From NCBI GenBank assembly GCA_025997595.1, contig BNUU01000009.1, positions 1-54,406 on the forward strand: DNA of 54,406 nt, read 5' to 3'. The notes beneath the pieces are model-generated. The model saw only the letters and a program-made list of their open reading frames with translations. It ran no database searches and was not told where the DNA came from. This stretch comes from Spirochaetia bacterium. Lineage in GTDB: Bacteria; Spirochaetota; Spirochaetia; Treponematales; Breznakiellaceae. Below are positions 33,958 through 42,650 of the stretch, piece after piece (the stretch's first letter is position 1; every line of letters begins with the position of its first letter). Position numbers and translations under genes: made by a program.

Positions 33958-36582
33958 CTATTCCGCTTTCGCAGTACCACTTCTCTTAAAGTTGAGGCCA
34001 TCGTCCTTGCTGTCCGGGGCCTTGTCCGCAGTAATACTGTCCCCCTCTTTTATCTTCCCGGCAATGATGAGTTTTGCCAGCGGGTTTTCCAGTTCACTCT
34101 GGATGGTCCGTTTTAACGGCCGTGCGCCGAACAGGGGATCGTAGCCCCGCTCCGCCAAAAGGCGCCTGGCACCATCGGTGAGCGTAAGGGTGATCTTCCG
34201 ATCCAGAAGACGCTCCGACAACCGCTTAAGCTGGATCTCCACAATTTTACCGATTTCTTCTTTACCCAGGCGGTTGAAGATCACCGTCTCGTCGATGCGG
34301 TTGAGGAATTCCGGGCGGAAGCTCTGCTTGAGGAGTTCCATCAGTCCGTCCTTAATGGCGTCGGTGTTTTTCGCTTCCAGGATGAGGTCCGAACCGAGGT
34401 TGGAAGTCTGTATGATGATCACGTTTTTGAAGTCCACCACCCGGCCCTGGCCGTCGGTGAGGCGGCCGTCGTCGAGGATTTGGAGGAACACGTTGAAGAC
34501 CTCCGGGTGGGCCTTTTCGATCTCGTCGAAGAGGATCACGCTGTAGGGCCGGCGGCGTACCGCTTCGGTCAGCTGGCCCCCCTGCTCATAGCCCACGTAG
34601 CCCGGAGGCGCGCCGATAAGGCGGCTCACCGAGTGCTTCTCTCCGTACTCGCTCATGTCGATCCGGGTAAGGGCCTTCTCGTCGTTGAAGAGAAAGTCCG
34701 CCAGGGTCTTTGCCAGCTCTGTTTTTCCCACCCCGGTGGGGCCGAGGAAGAGGAAGGAACCCAGGGGCCGGGCGGCATCGGAGAGGCCTGCCTTGTTCCG
34801 TCTGATGGCGTCCGCCACGGCTTCCACGGCGGCGGCCTGACCCACCACCCGCTGTTCCAGGACTTTTTCCAGGTCCAGGTACTTTTGCAGCTCCCCGGAG
34901 AGCATCTTTGACACGGGAATCCCCGTCCAGGTGGCCACCACCTGGGCAATGTCCTCCTCGCTCACCTCCTCCCGCAGCAGGGCCGGCGCGCCCTGTCCAT
35001 CGGCGCCGCCCCGCTTCTTTTCCATGGCATCCGTAAGGGTCTTGAGTTTCTGCTGGGCCTCGGGAATTCTGCCGTGCTTGACCTCGGCGGCCTTGGACAG
35101 GTTACCCTCCCGCTCCCAGCGGCTTTCTTCAATTTTAAGCTCCTCGATCTGCTGTTTGATTTCACGGATACCCTGGATGTCCAGCTTCTCACTGTCCCAG
35201 CGGGCCTTCATGGCGTCCCGGTCGGCGGTGAGGTCGGCGATTTCCTTTTCCAGCTTGCCCAGCCTGTCCTTTGAGGCGGCGTCTTCCTCTTTTTGGAGGG
35301 ACTGCCTTTCAATCGAAAGCTGCAACAGCTTCCGTTCCAGCTTGTCCAACTCCGTGGGCCGGGAATCCAGCTCCATTTTGAGGCGGCTCGCCGCCTCATC
35401 CACCAGATCGATGGCCTTGTCCGGCAAAAAGCGGCTGGTGATGTAGCGGTCCGACAGGGTGGCGGCGGCCACCAAAGCCTCGTCCTTGATACGCACCCCG
35501 TGGTGGACCTCGTAGCGTTCCTGGAGGCCCCGCAGAATGGCGATGGTGTCTTCCACCGAAGGCTCCGCGGTGTAGACCTGCTGGAAGCGCCGTTCCAGGG
35601 CGGCGTCCTTTTCGATGTACTTGCGGTATTCGTCCAGGGTGGTGGCGCCGATGCAGCGCAGTTCCCCCCGGGCCAATGCGGGCTTCAATAAGTTTGAGGC
35701 GTCGGTGGCCCCTTCCGCGGCTCCTGCCCCAACCAGGGTATGCAATTCATCGATAAAGAGGATGATATTCCCGTCGGCGGCCTGGACCTCGTGGATCACC
35801 GCCTTGAGGCGCTCCTCGAATTCACCCCGGAATTTGGCCCCGGCAACCAGTGCGCCCAGGTCCAGGGCCAAGAGCTTTTTCCCCTTGAGCCCCTCGGGCA
35901 CATCCCCGGCAACGATGCGCCGGGCAAGGCCCTCGGCAATGGCGGTCTTGCCGACCCCGGGCTCCCCGATGAGGACCGGGTTGTTCTTGGTGCGCCGGGA
36001 CAGGACCTGCATCACCCGGCGGATCTCCTCATCACGGCCGATGACGGGGTCAAGCTTTTCCTGCCGGGCCAGGGCGGTGAGGTCCCGGCAATATTTGTCC
36101 AGCACCTGGTACTTTTCTTCCGGGTTCTGGTCGGTCACACGGGTGTTCCCCCGGACCTGCTTGAGGGCCCCCAGGATGGCGCTTTTGGTGATCCCCGCCT
36201 TCTTTAAAAGGTCCGGCGCCTTGCCCTCCCCGGCGGCAATGGCGATGAGGAGGTGCTCGGCGGAGACAAATTCATCTTTCAGGGAAGCCGCCTCGGCCTC
36301 GGCCTTGGCAAGGATTTTGGAGGCCGCAGATGAAAAATAGACCTGGGCCGCCTCACCGTAAATTTTGGGATTCGCCGCGGCAAGCTCCTCGGCCCGGGCC
36401 GTAATGGCGGCCGCGTCCCCCCCGATCCGCTCAATAATGGGCCGCACGATCCCGTCCTCCTGCCGCAGCAGGGCCAGGAGGATGTGTTCGGTCTCAACCT
36501 GGGAATGATCGTCCTTCTGTGCAATGGCGGAAGCCGCGTTCAGGGCCTCCTGCGCTTTAATCGTCAGTTTTTCGTAATCCAT
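33958..36582 (-). CDS. clpB: Disaggregating chaperone ClpB (Hsp100)
   Basis: ATP-driven hexamer that pulls proteins from aggregates together with DnaK. The 874 residues hold the N-terminal repeat domain (1-145), the first AAA+ domain with Walker [16 protein letters not shown] near 206 and [12 protein letters not shown], the coiled-coil middle domain (about 400-530), the second AAA+ domain with [15 protein letters not shown] near 610 and [14 protein letters not shown], and the small C-terminal domain. The middle domain distinguishes ClpB from ClpC and ClpA. AAGGA precedes the ATG. No heat-shock operator was recognised upstream. Confidence 0.96.
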   Translation of the reverse strand: MDYEKLTIKAQEALNAASAIAQKDDHSQVETEHILLALLRQEDGIVRPIIERIGGDAAAITARAEELAAANPKIYGEAAQVYFSSAASKILAKAEAEAASLKDEFVSAEHLLIAIAAGEGKAPDLLKKAGITKSAILGALKQVRGNTRVTDQNPEEKYQVLDKYCRDLTALARQEKLDPVIGRDEEIRRVMQVLSRRTKNNPVLIGEPGVGKTAIAEGLARRIVAGDVPEGLKGKKLLALDLGALVAGAKFRGEFEERLKAVIHEVQAADGNIILFIDELHTLVGAGAAEGATDASNLLKPALARGELRCIGATTLDEYRKYIEKDAALERRFQQVYTAEPSVEDTIAILRGLQERYEVHHGVRIKDEALVAAATLSDRYITSRFLPDKAIDLVDEAASRLKMELDSRPTELDKLERKLLQLSIERQSLQKEEDAASKDRLGKLEKEIADLTADRDAMKARWDSEKLDIQGIREIKQQIEELKIEESRWEREGNLSKAAEVKHGRIPEAQQKLKTLTDAMEKKRGGADGQGAPALLREEVSEEDIAQVVATWTGIPVSKMLSGELQKYLDLEKVLEQRVVGQAAAVEAVADAIRRNKAGLSDAARPLGSFLFLGPTGVGKTELAKTLADFLFNDEKALTRIDMSEYGEKHSVSRLIGAPPGYVGYEQGGQLTEAVRRRPYSVILFDEIEKAHPEVFNVFLQILDDGRLTDGQGRVVDFKNVIIIQTSNLGSDLILEAKNTDAIKDGLMELLKQSFRPEFLNRIDETVIFNRLGKEEIGKIVEIQLKRLSERLLDRKITLTLTDGARRLLAERGYDPLFGARPLKRTIQSELENPLAKLIIAGKIKEGDSITADKAPDSKDDGLNFKRSGTAKAE

Positions 36583-36709
36583 TTTTTATATCCTTTTCTA
36601 TAAGATACGAAAGGGGGGAACCAATCGGCAAGTTCATTAGACGCAGAACCTTATACACCCGTGACATAGGCTGTTTTATAGGGTATCATACTATCACCAC
36701 CATGAAATT

Positions 36710-37765
36710 TTGGCGCTTGTCTTTTTTTTTATTCTGCCCCTCCTGGCTTTCCTTGCAGCCTGTACGAGCCGGCCCGCCCTGCGGCTTGAGGAGCCGGTTC
36801 ATGAAGCCCCGTCAAAGGACCTTTCAAAAGACCTTTCAAGGGATCGCCCCTTTCCCGAAGAGATCTCCTCCGCCATGGATTTGGTAATTCAGCGGGTTAA
36901 AGGGAACGGCGGGGATATAAAAAAATACTTTCTGCTGGACGGGGATTACCATATCATGGTCAAGGCAGATATTTCCAACGGCGGCAGCGGGGCCGAATTC
37001 GAGGTGGTCTACGATCTGGAAAATGCCCTGCCCTTAGGGGGTTCCCAACTGGACATAGGGTTTTGGGTAGAAGAAAAAAGCACCGGAGCGCGGCGGGAGG
37101 ACAAACTCATCTGGAATGCCGGCGAAGATTCCGCAGGGATACTGCTGGCCTTTGACGACAATTACGAGGCCTCTTGGGAACATTATTTTGACCTCTTTGA
37201 CCGCTACGGGGCCAGGGTTACCTTTTTTTTACAGGGTGAGCCTGACCCCTTCTGTGCCGAAGCCCTGCGCCGGGGCCACGACATCGGTTTCCATACCCTC
37301 CACCATCCGGATTTGCGCAGGGTTTCACGGGAGGTGTTTCTTGCCGAGACCATCTCACCGGTGGACGCTTTTCGGCAATCCGGGGTGGGCCTCTCGTCCT
37401 TTGCCTATCCCTTCGGCTTTTCCGAGCCCTGGATGCAGGAAATCCTCTCCGGTCCCTTCGGGATACTACGGGGCTACGGCACAACATTTCGCATTTATGA
37501 TGAAGAGGCCATCAGGGCAGGGGTTATTTCTTCCCGGGCCATTGACAATACGGTTATCAAAGAAGACGAGCTTTTTGACCGCTACGTGGCGCTCATGTTC
37601 CGGACCCTCAAATTCCTGGGCGGAGACGGCATACTCCCCCTGACCACCCATGACATTTCGGAAACCGCCCCCTGGGGCATTACCCCCCGCAGGCTGGAAT
37701 ACACCCTCAAAACCGCCCGTGACCTGAACCTGAAATTTTACCGTTACAGCGATTTTACCAGGTGA
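36710..37765 (+). CDS. Polysaccharide-deacetylase-like lipoprotein
   Basis: A NodB-fold protein, probably anchored outside the inner membrane. The frame runs 351 codons if begun at a TTG at 36710, giving a leader ILPLLAFLAACTS with a perfect lipobox LAAC. NodB landmarks are LLAFDDNYEASWEHY at about 144-158, whose Asp pair would bind metal or act as base, and GHDIGFHTLHHPDL at about 187-200 with the HxxxH type ligands. A better start, ATG at 36702 (MKFWRLSFF), lies in another frame and joins this one only if the T9 tract slips by one. The target polymer is unknown. Confidence 0.8.
   Translation: MALVFFFILPLLAFLAACTSRPALRLEEPVHEAPSKDLSKDLSRDRPFPEEISSAMDLVIQRVKGNGGDIKKYFLLDGDYHIMVKADISNGGSGAEFEVVYDLENALPLGGSQLDIGFWVEEKSTGARREDKLIWNAGEDSAGILLAFDDNYEASWEHYFDLFDRYGARVTFFLQGEPDPFCAEALRRGHDIGFHTLHHPDLRRVSREVFLAETISPVDAFRQSGVGLSSFAYPFGFSEPWMQEILSGPFGILRGYGTTFRIYDEEAIRAGVISSRAIDNTVIKEDELFDRYVALMFRTLKFLGGDGILPLTTHDISETAPWGITPRRLEYTLKTARDLNLKFYRYSDFTR
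36722..36730 (+). other. T9 tract between best start codon and reading frame
   Basis: From the ATG at 36702 the frame reads MKFWRLSFF and then leaves the lipoprotein frame. One extra T, or minus-one slippage on the T9 run, would join it to ILPLLAFLAAC and give a classic leader with two positive charges. Phase variation, programmed slippage and a sequencing error are all possible. Confidence 0.55.
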
Positions 37766-37786
37766 TTCACCGGCTTATTGAGGGAA

Positions 37787-37882
37787 TTTTAACCGCGAAG
37801 GCGCCGAAGGCGACAAAGGGAATACCCCTGTTTCGGGCCCTTTTCCTTCCGCCTATGGAACCAGGCACCTTTGCGTTGACCG
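37787..37882. mobile_element. Degenerate copy of the palindromic element family
   Basis: TTTTAACCGCGAAGGCGCCGAAGG at the left resembles the family core, and CCTTCCGCC with CACCTTTGCG partly mirrors it. GGAACCAGGCACC near 37857 recalls the ends of the complete element at 39357-39523. It lies between the deacetylase and the XRE gene. Confidence 0.45.
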
Positions 37883-37906
37883 AAAACATCACGGGAATTG
37901 AAGTAA

Positions 37907-38296
37907 TCAATCTCCATTTCCAAACTTAAAGGGTGATTTTTCAAATCGCCCTTTTTTATTGTCATTCCCCTTTTGTAATTTTAAAAGTATCCCGGATTGT
38001 TCAACTAAACAATCCCGTAATGAACCGTCAAGTTGGTTATAAATATTCAATAATTGTTCCCTTCGGATGTCGGGCGGCGTGTCCGTGAACATTTCACCTT
38101 TTCCGGTCCTAATCCATTCTTCATTCACATTGAACTGTTTTGATATGATAAAAATAATCCGGTCATTAACTTTCTTCTTTCCAATTTCAATATCACCGTA
38201 GAAACTTTTACTTACAAATATCCGTTCTGAAAAATCAACCTGAGAAATTCCTAATTGGTCTCTTATTTTTTTAATTCGTTCATACACTGTTTTCAT
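37907..38296 (-). CDS. XRE-family repressor-like regulator 1
   Basis: A phage-repressor-like DNA-binding protein of 129 residues. The helix-turn-helix is at about 17-40 (ISQVDFSERIFVSKSFYGDIE), followed by FNVNEEWIRTGKGEMF at 55-70, the usual end of this domain, and a tail helix YNQLDGSLRDCL (86-97). The ATG at 38296 is chosen because AGGAG lies eight bases upstream; a GTG nine bases earlier overlaps that region. The AT-rich composition differs from the surrounding genes and suggests transfer. It is divergent from a 63-residue protein that resembles its tail helix. Confidence 0.85.
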   Translation of the reverse strand: MKTVYERIKKIRDQLGISQVDFSERIFVSKSFYGDIEIGKKKVNDRIIFIISKQFNVNEEWIRTGKGEMFTDTPPDIRREQLLNIYNQLDGSLRDCLVEQSGILLKLQKGNDNKKGRFEKSPFKFGNGD

Positions 38297-38331
38297 ACAA
38301 TCCACTCCTAATAAGGATAACAGATAAAATC

Positions 38332-38458
38332 ATTTAACTCAAGATTGTGTTAAATGTATGATATTTTATACATTTCGACTGTCATTTATGACTGTTATTG
38401 TAAGGTAATGAGTATTTTTGACAATCCCTATTGACAAATATAATGGCGGGTGTTAAAT
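38332..38458. promoter_or_regulatory. Operators and promoter between XRE 1 and the small gene
   Basis: ATTTAAC (38332-38338) and GTTAAAT (38349-38355) form an inverted repeat with a ten-base spacer. GTTAAAT occurs again at 38452-38458. Between them a plus-strand promoter is likely: TTGACA (38418-38423) and TATAAT (38439-38444), spacer 15, so the second GTTAAAT site is just downstream of the -10 box where a repressor could block it. Confidence 0.5.
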
Positions 38459-38550
38459 TCCCTCTGGGCGGGTATAGTGAATATTAAGAAGTTTTGAAGA
38501 TTTCCCGGTTTTCTTTTATATATTACCGGTTTAGGGAAAAGAGGGTGTTT

Positions 38551-38742
38551 ATGAAAAATGAAGATGTTCAACTAAAAGAGTTATTTGTGAATTATGAAAA
38601 CTTGGAAGATAGAAATAAAGACAGGTTGTTATTGGTGGGGAAAAAACTTTTGAATATAAAAAATTTAGTCAAGAGTGAAAATACAATATCAGAATTTAAA
38701 AACGAAAATATGGAGTTAAAAATCGAATCTGATACTTTGTAA
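38551..38742 (+). CDS. Small charged protein divergent to XRE 1
   Basis: A 63-residue hydrophilic helical protein beginning MKNEDVQLKEL. The ATG at 38551 has GAGGG eight bases upstream; a longer frame from 38494 lacks one. Residues 15-26, YENLEDRNKDRL, resemble residues 86-97 of the divergent XRE protein, YNQLDGSLRDCL, and the hydrophobic spacing stays in step afterwards. It might pair with the regulator through this helix. No family is recognised. Composition is AT-rich like its partner. Confidence 0.6.
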   Translation: MKNEDVQLKELFVNYENLEDRNKDRLLLVGKKLLNIKNLVKSENTISEFKNENMELKIESDTL

Positions 38743-38808
38743 TTGAACTCTCGTATGAGAGTTTAAAATATGTCGGCGGCGACAGTAACACCGCAAAGGA
38801 GATTTTTT

Positions 38809-39270
38809 ATGAATAAGAAATCAATTTTTTCGGCAATGCTGGTTGGTCTGCTGGCATTGAGTTTCGTGTTTGTCTCTTGCAAAACTGATGACGGCGGTGG
38901 GGGCGGTGGTGGTAATACCATTATCATCACCAATATTTCTACGGCCCAATTTCTCCAAGGTAGTGTCTGGTCTCACTTAGGAGTTTTCCCCGTAGGAACA
39001 ACAAAGGAAGAAGCATTGGCACAGACAGGTGTCGTCGCCGGGTCACAGTCTGATAATCCTTATGATGGAGTTGAAAATGATATTCTAGGTTCGAAAGTAA
39101 CTTACCCATTATGGACTCTCAGTTCTACCAGTTGGACAGGCGCCGGAACATATGATGTTTATCTTGCATTATATAATGGTGCCACGACGACAGTGTATAA
39201 AAAGGGAAGTGTTGAAATAAATGCTGGGACCACTACATTTAGTGCGGCAACATTTGTACTTGCACCATAA
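38809..39270 (+). CDS. Small treponeme-type lipoprotein
   Basis: A 153-residue lipoprotein. The leader MNKKSIFSAMLVGLLALSFV ends in the lipobox FVSC, then KTDD and seven glycines form a flexible linker of the sort seen in treponeme surface lipoproteins. The mature part is a small beta-rich domain (TGAGTYDVYLALYNGATTTV). AAAGGAG is seven bases before the ATG at 38809; the frame is open further upstream but without a leader. TGTCG/CGACA forms a small hairpin in the untranslated region. Function is unknown. The leader and the SCKTD junction resemble the larger lipoprotein at 46404. Confidence 0.8.
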   Translation: MNKKSIFSAMLVGLLALSFVFVSCKTDDGGGGGGGNTIIITNISTAQFLQGSVWSHLGVFPVGTTKEEALAQTGVVAGSQSDNPYDGVENDILGSKVTYPLWTLSSTSWTGAGTYDVYLALYNGATTTVYKKGSVEINAGTTTFSAATFVLAP

Positions 39271-39305
39271 ATCAGTAGAATCGGTCATCAATCTTAAAAT
39301 CAAGA

Positions 39306-39340
39306 AAAAGACACCCAGTCATTGGCCGGGTGTCTTTTTA
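39306..39340 (+). terminator. Terminator of the small lipoprotein gene
   Basis: AAAAGACACCC (39306-39316) and GGGTGTCTTTTT (39328-39339) pair around an 11-base loop, ending in a T-run. It lies 36 bases after the stop codon. Confidence 0.85.
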
Positions 39341-39356
39341 TATTGGAAACGCAGGG

Positions 39357-39523
39357 GGTACCTGACACCATAGGCGTACACTTAGCGGAAAACCGAAGAA
39401 AATGAACCACTAACCACACGAAAAACACGAAAGCGGACTACCAAATCTTGTCTTTTTGTTTGTGGGGTTCGCGTGGTTCGTGGTTAAATTCTTCTTAGGT
39501 GTACGCATATGGTGCCTGGCACC
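39357..39523. mobile_element. Complete short mobile element, copy B of the 130-base repeat
   Basis: The 130-base core (39393-39522) matches 16935-17064 at 125 positions. This copy also has a left end: 39357-39385 is an imperfect inverse of 39494-39523, the right end containing GTGTACGCATATGGTGCC. With 27-30 base terminal inverted repeats, length about 167 and no open frame it fits a miniature inverted-repeat element. The end motif GGTGCCTGGCACC is a palindrome by itself. Confidence 0.75.
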
Positions 39524-39594
39524 GAATTTTTTTCTTCCCTGAGTTGGGAGGGAGGAATGGAATGAGCAATGAAATGAAAGCAGGGAACGGGGAC

Positions 39595-39936
39595 TTACTC
39601 CTCAATATCACTTTTGTGGATTTCCAGTACCTTGGCGAGCTTGCCCGCTACCAGGCGCATCTGGCTGTCGGACAGGCTCCCGATACGTTCGCCGAGCATA
39701 GCCCTATCCACAGTAACGATTTTATCGGCCATCACATAGCTGGTCTTTTGCAGCCCGTTCCCGGCGGAAGGCTCTATTCTCACCCTGGTGGCGATAGCGT
39801 CCGATTCAAACGAGGTGAACAGGCACAAAACTACCGAATCAAAACCGCTTGCGGAATCCGCCTGCACAATCACAACCGGGCGGGGCTTGGAGGCGTAGTT
39901 CCGGTCCTGAAGCGTCCACAACTCACCACGCTTCAT
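39595..39936 (-). CDS. MazF/PemK-family toxin
   Basis: A sequence-specific endoribonuclease of 113 residues that would cleave mRNA when freed from its antitoxin. The start MKRGELWTL, the block SKPRPVVIVQ at about 16-25 and the later VMADKIVTVDRAML are typical of MazF/PemK; Arg and the Thr/Ser of the SF loop are the usual catalytic candidates. It overlaps the upstream antitoxin gene by 14 bases. Family assignment is firm; the cleavage site is unknown. It may stabilise the accessory region that begins near 37.9 kb. Confidence 0.9.
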   Translation of the reverse strand: MKRGELWTLQDRNYASKPRPVVIVQADSASGFDSVVLCLFTSFESDAIATRVRIEPSAGNGLQKTSYVMADKIVTVDRAMLGERIGSLSDSQMRLVAGKLAKVLEIHKSDIEE

Positions 39937-40123
39937 GCAACAGCCTTAGAGCGCAGTCATTGGCAAAATCCAGTGCCTCCCGCTCGCTGGTGAAAGGTTC
40001 AACCCCTTCCGCCACCGGCGCGCAATCAGGATGCTTCAACCGATACACAAAAGAATAGACCCTTTCCTGCTGAACCGGCGAGAGGGTTTCAATTTCTCTA
40101 TGCAAAACGGCGAGTTCGATCAT
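39923..40123 (-). CDS. Antitoxin partner of the MazF-like toxin
   Basis: A 66-residue protein, MIELAVLHREIETLSPVQQE at the start, then VYSFVYRL and a C-terminal part ALDFANDCALRLLHEAW that could bind the toxin. The ATG at 40123 is chosen because GGAGG lies seven bases upstream; the frame is open for ten more codons. It precedes and overlaps the toxin gene, the normal order. It does not look like the AbrB-fold MazE, so the DNA-binding type is uncertain. Confidence 0.75.
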   Translation of the reverse strand: MIELAVLHREIETLSPVQQERVYSFVYRLKHPDCAPVAEGVEPFTSEREALDFANDCALRLLHEAW

Positions 40124-40154
40124 GTTCGGCCTCCTGTTGGTAGTATAGCACAAA

Positions 40155-40282
40155 ACACCACAGTGGGCAAAGGAAGCGCAAAGGGTTATTCTCTAACTTT
40201 TCTTCCCTTTGTGCGCGCCTTCGTCGCCTTTGCGGTTAAAATTCTTCGTTCTTTTTGCCGGGTCAAGCTGAGTGCTTGCGGC
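40155..40282. mobile_element. Degenerate palindromic element beside the GerMN gene
   Basis: AACACCACAGTGGGCAAAGG and TCTTCCCTTTGTGCGC with TTTGCGGTTAAAATTCTTC keep the family pattern in a decayed form. Its tail (40241-40282) shares GGGTCAAG, AGTGCTTGCGGC and surrounding bases with 33903-33944. Confidence 0.5.
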
Positions 40283-40310
40283 TCCCTTCAATTTTGCGTA
40301 TCATATATAT

Positions 40311-41189
40311 ATGGCGGCGCGAAGAACCAATAACCGAAGGGCAAATCAGGCTCATTATGAGGATGCGGCTCCGGCCCCGAAGAAAAAATCCGGGGGGGTC
40401 ATGTTCTGGGTGGCCTTCTTTATCCTGATAGTCGGCCTCTTTATGATGAACCGGGACAAGATCCGGCAAACCCTGGAAGACACCCAAGTCCTGACCCGGT
40501 TTTCCATTTCCCTTCCCGGTTTTGAGGAGGTCAAAGATTCGGAGGAAGATGTGTCCGTTCTGGCCCCCTCCGCCAGGCCCGCGGCGCCGGCGATCACGGT
40601 AACGCAAAAACCCCCTGTACAGGAGACGTCGGTTAAACCCGCAGATACGCCCCCCGCAGCCAAGCCTGCGGCTCCATCAGCCAAGCCCGCCGACGCGGAG
40701 CCCGCAGCGCCGGTCAAGCTTGCCGCACAGCCTCCGGCAGCCCCCCCGGCCGCGAGCCGCCAAACTGCCGGCGATCGGGAACGGGCCCTCTACTTTACCC
40801 AGGTTGACGCCGCCGGGACGATCCTCCGCACCAAGGTTGCCCGGAGCATCCCCGCGTCGGATTCGCCCCTGGTGGACAGCCTCAAGGCCCTCCTCGGCGG
40901 GCCCAATGCGGAGGAGCAGCGCCGGGGTATGGTGTCCCTCATCCCCAAGGGGGTCAAGATTTTAAGCGCCACCATCCGGGGCAGTACTGCCTATATCAGC
41001 TTTAGTGAGGAATTCCAGTACAATACCTACGGAGTGGAGGGCTACGCCGCCCAGCTCAAACAGATTGTCTGGACCGCCACGGAATTCCCTACGGTAAAGG
41101 ATGTGCAAATTCTTATCGACGGCCGCCGGATAGATTACCTGGGAGAAGGCATCTGGATCGGCAGCCCCTTAAGCCGGGACACACTCTGA
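40311..41189 (+). CDS. Membrane-anchored GerMN-domain protein
   Basis: A 292-residue protein with an N-terminal cytoplasmic stretch, one membrane span at about residues 30-47 (GVMFWVAFFILIVGLFMM), a long proline/alanine/lysine linker (about 85-155) that would cross the periplasm or cell wall, and a C-terminal GerMN domain (about 170-285). That domain shows LLGGPNAEEQRRGMVSLIP, AYISFSEEFQ and the QIVWTATEFPTVKDVQILID block. GerMN domains bind envelope components in spore formers; here the role is probably in the cell envelope. The ATG at 40311 fits the charged start MAARRTNNRR. Confidence 0.85.
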   Translation: MAARRTNNRRANQAHYEDAAPAPKKKSGGVMFWVAFFILIVGLFMMNRDKIRQTLEDTQVLTRFSISLPGFEEVKDSEEDVSVLAPSARPAAPAITVTQKPPVQETSVKPADTPPAAKPAAPSAKPADAEPAAPVKLAAQPPAAPPAASRQTAGDRERALYFTQVDAAGTILRTKVARSIPASDSPLVDSLKALLGGPNAEEQRRGMVSLIPKGVKILSATIRGSTAYISFSEEFQYNTYGVEGYAAQLKQIVWTATEFPTVKDVQILIDGRRIDYLGEGIWIGSPLSRDTL

Positions 41190-41197
41190 ACATTCAC

Positions 41198-42088
41198 TTA
41201 CTTCAACCGGTATGAAACAAAGGCGATGGTCCTGTTGTCCGGAGACCAGGAATTTACATTGATGGTTCCCTGGCCGCCGAAGAATTCCGCAATAACCTTG
41301 TAGTCCCCACCTTTGGCGCCGCCTTTGGCGAACATCAGCCTGAGCTGTACGTTCTTGTTCGGCGGATGCTTATCGGGCTCCACATCACCCTTTTTGTAAG
41401 AGATGAAGGCTACCCGCTCCCCGTTGGGGGACACATGACCGAACCAGTTGTTGCTTTCGTCAAAGGTCATCTGGGTGGGGCTGGAGCCGTCCGCTTCCAT
41501 CCGCCAGAGCTGCATCAGCCCCGTACGGGTTGAATTGAACCAGATGTACTTACCGTCCGGGGTGTATTCCGGACCGTCGTTCAGGCCGGGCACATCGGTG
41601 AGCTGTGTTTCGCGGCCCCCCCAGACCGGAATGGTGTAGATATCGTATTGGCCGTTCCGCTCTGCGCAGTAGGCCAGGGTCCTGCCGTCCGGGGACCAGC
41701 CGTGGAGGTAGCTGGGGGCCATGGGGGTAATCAGGGTGGGCTCGCCCCCGGTGAGGGGAAGCAGGTAGATCCGGGACTGGCCGTCCTCGAAGGTACCGTG
41801 GCTCACGGCGATAGATTTACCGTCCGGACTCAGCACATGATCGTTGTTGCAGTGGGTAATCGCCCCTGAGTAAATTTCCGTGATGGCGCCGGTGACCAGT
41901 TCGTAGCGGTAGATCCGGCCGTTGCGGTTGTAGATCAGATATTGCCCATCCCGGGTCCAGTTCGGCGCTTCGATGGTGTCATCAAATTCCCGCAGAACCG
42001 TGCGTTTGCCCGTGTCCACATCCAGGGTTTCCAGAATGCTGAAAGTGCCCCGGTCCTCAAAGGTACGCGGCGTCTTTAAAACCTGCAT
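41198..42088 (-). CDS. TolB-like beta-propeller protein
   Basis: A 296-residue protein built from repeated propeller blades of the WD40-like/PD40 type: LSPDGKSIAVSHG, WSPDGRTLAYCAE, YTPDGKYIWFNSTRTG, VSPNGERVAFISYKKG and WSPDNRTIAFVSYRLK. There is no signal peptide, so unlike TolB it stays in the cytoplasm. GGAGAAG precedes the ATG. It is the last gene of the minus-strand cluster starting at 46160, 31 bases behind the GyrI-like gene. Related proteins are often labelled TolB- or oligogalacturonide-lyase-like, but catalytic residues cannot be assigned here. Confidence 0.8.
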   Translation of the reverse strand: MQVLKTPRTFEDRGTFSILETLDVDTGKRTVLREFDDTIEAPNWTRDGQYLIYNRNGRIYRYELVTGAITEIYSGAITHCNNDHVLSPDGKSIAVSHGTFEDGQSRIYLLPLTGGEPTLITPMAPSYLHGWSPDGRTLAYCAERNGQYDIYTIPVWGGRETQLTDVPGLNDGPEYTPDGKYIWFNSTRTGLMQLWRMEADGSSPTQMTFDESNNWFGHVSPNGERVAFISYKKGDVEPDKHPPNKNVQLRLMFAKGGAKGGDYKVIAEFFGGQGTINVNSWSPDNRTIAFVSYRLK

Positions 42089-42119
42089 GTTCTTCTCCTT
42101 ACCGCAATGCGCCCGGAAT

Positions 42120-42641
42120 TTACCCGCGCCGAATCACCGGCACATAAATGTCGCAGACCCTGGCCTTTTCAGACCTGCACCGCTCATCGTAAAGCTCAAA
42201 GTTCACCCCCCTGGGGTCAATTTGATAGGCTGCGCCGGGAAGCCATTCGGCAAAGACATAGCGCCACGTTTCCTGGATGGCCGCCGAAAATCCCGCGCTA
42301 TCCGCGGGGGGGCTGGAGAAAACTGCGTAGGCCGCCGCCGGCGCTTCCCGGATCTGGTAAACAGGGGGAACCGTCTTTTCGGACGGGGAGGCCCCATCCT
42401 TCACTTCAACCCCGATGATATATTCAAACTCCCCGGTTGCGGGGTCTTCGGGGAAACACGCGCCGTATTCCGTATGGGATTTGAGGAAGCCTTCCCCGTG
42501 GAGTTTTTCCATCCTGCCGTCGGAAACATAATCCGCCCAGAATTGGGGAATAGCCCTGAAGTTTTCCCCGTTTTTGCCGGTGGTATTGATGATATACCCC
42601 GCCAGTTTGATCGCAGAAAGATTCACTATTTTTGGTTCCAT
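42120..42641 (-). CDS. GyrI-like small-molecule-binding protein
   Basis: A 173-residue single-domain protein of the GyrI/AraC effector-binding fold. Signs are the start KIVNLSAIKLAGYIINTTGK, the AIPQFWADYV helix, YIIGVEVKDG near residue 84 and the C-terminal NFELYDERC...VCDIYVPVIR. In this fold a glutamate near the end binds cationic compounds. No DNA-binding domain is attached. GGAG lies five bases before the ATG, and the gene follows the ABC-F gene by nine bases, which may point to drug sensing or resistance. Confidence 0.8.
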   Translation of the reverse strand: MEPKIVNLSAIKLAGYIINTTGKNGENFRAIPQFWADYVSDGRMEKLHGEGFLKSHTEYGACFPEDPATGEFEYIIGVEVKDGASPSEKTVPPVYQIREAPAAAYAVFSSPPADSAGFSAAIQETWRYVFAEWLPGAAYQIDPRGVNFELYDERCRSEKARVCDIYVPVIRRG

Positions 42642-42650
42642 ACATTCTCC

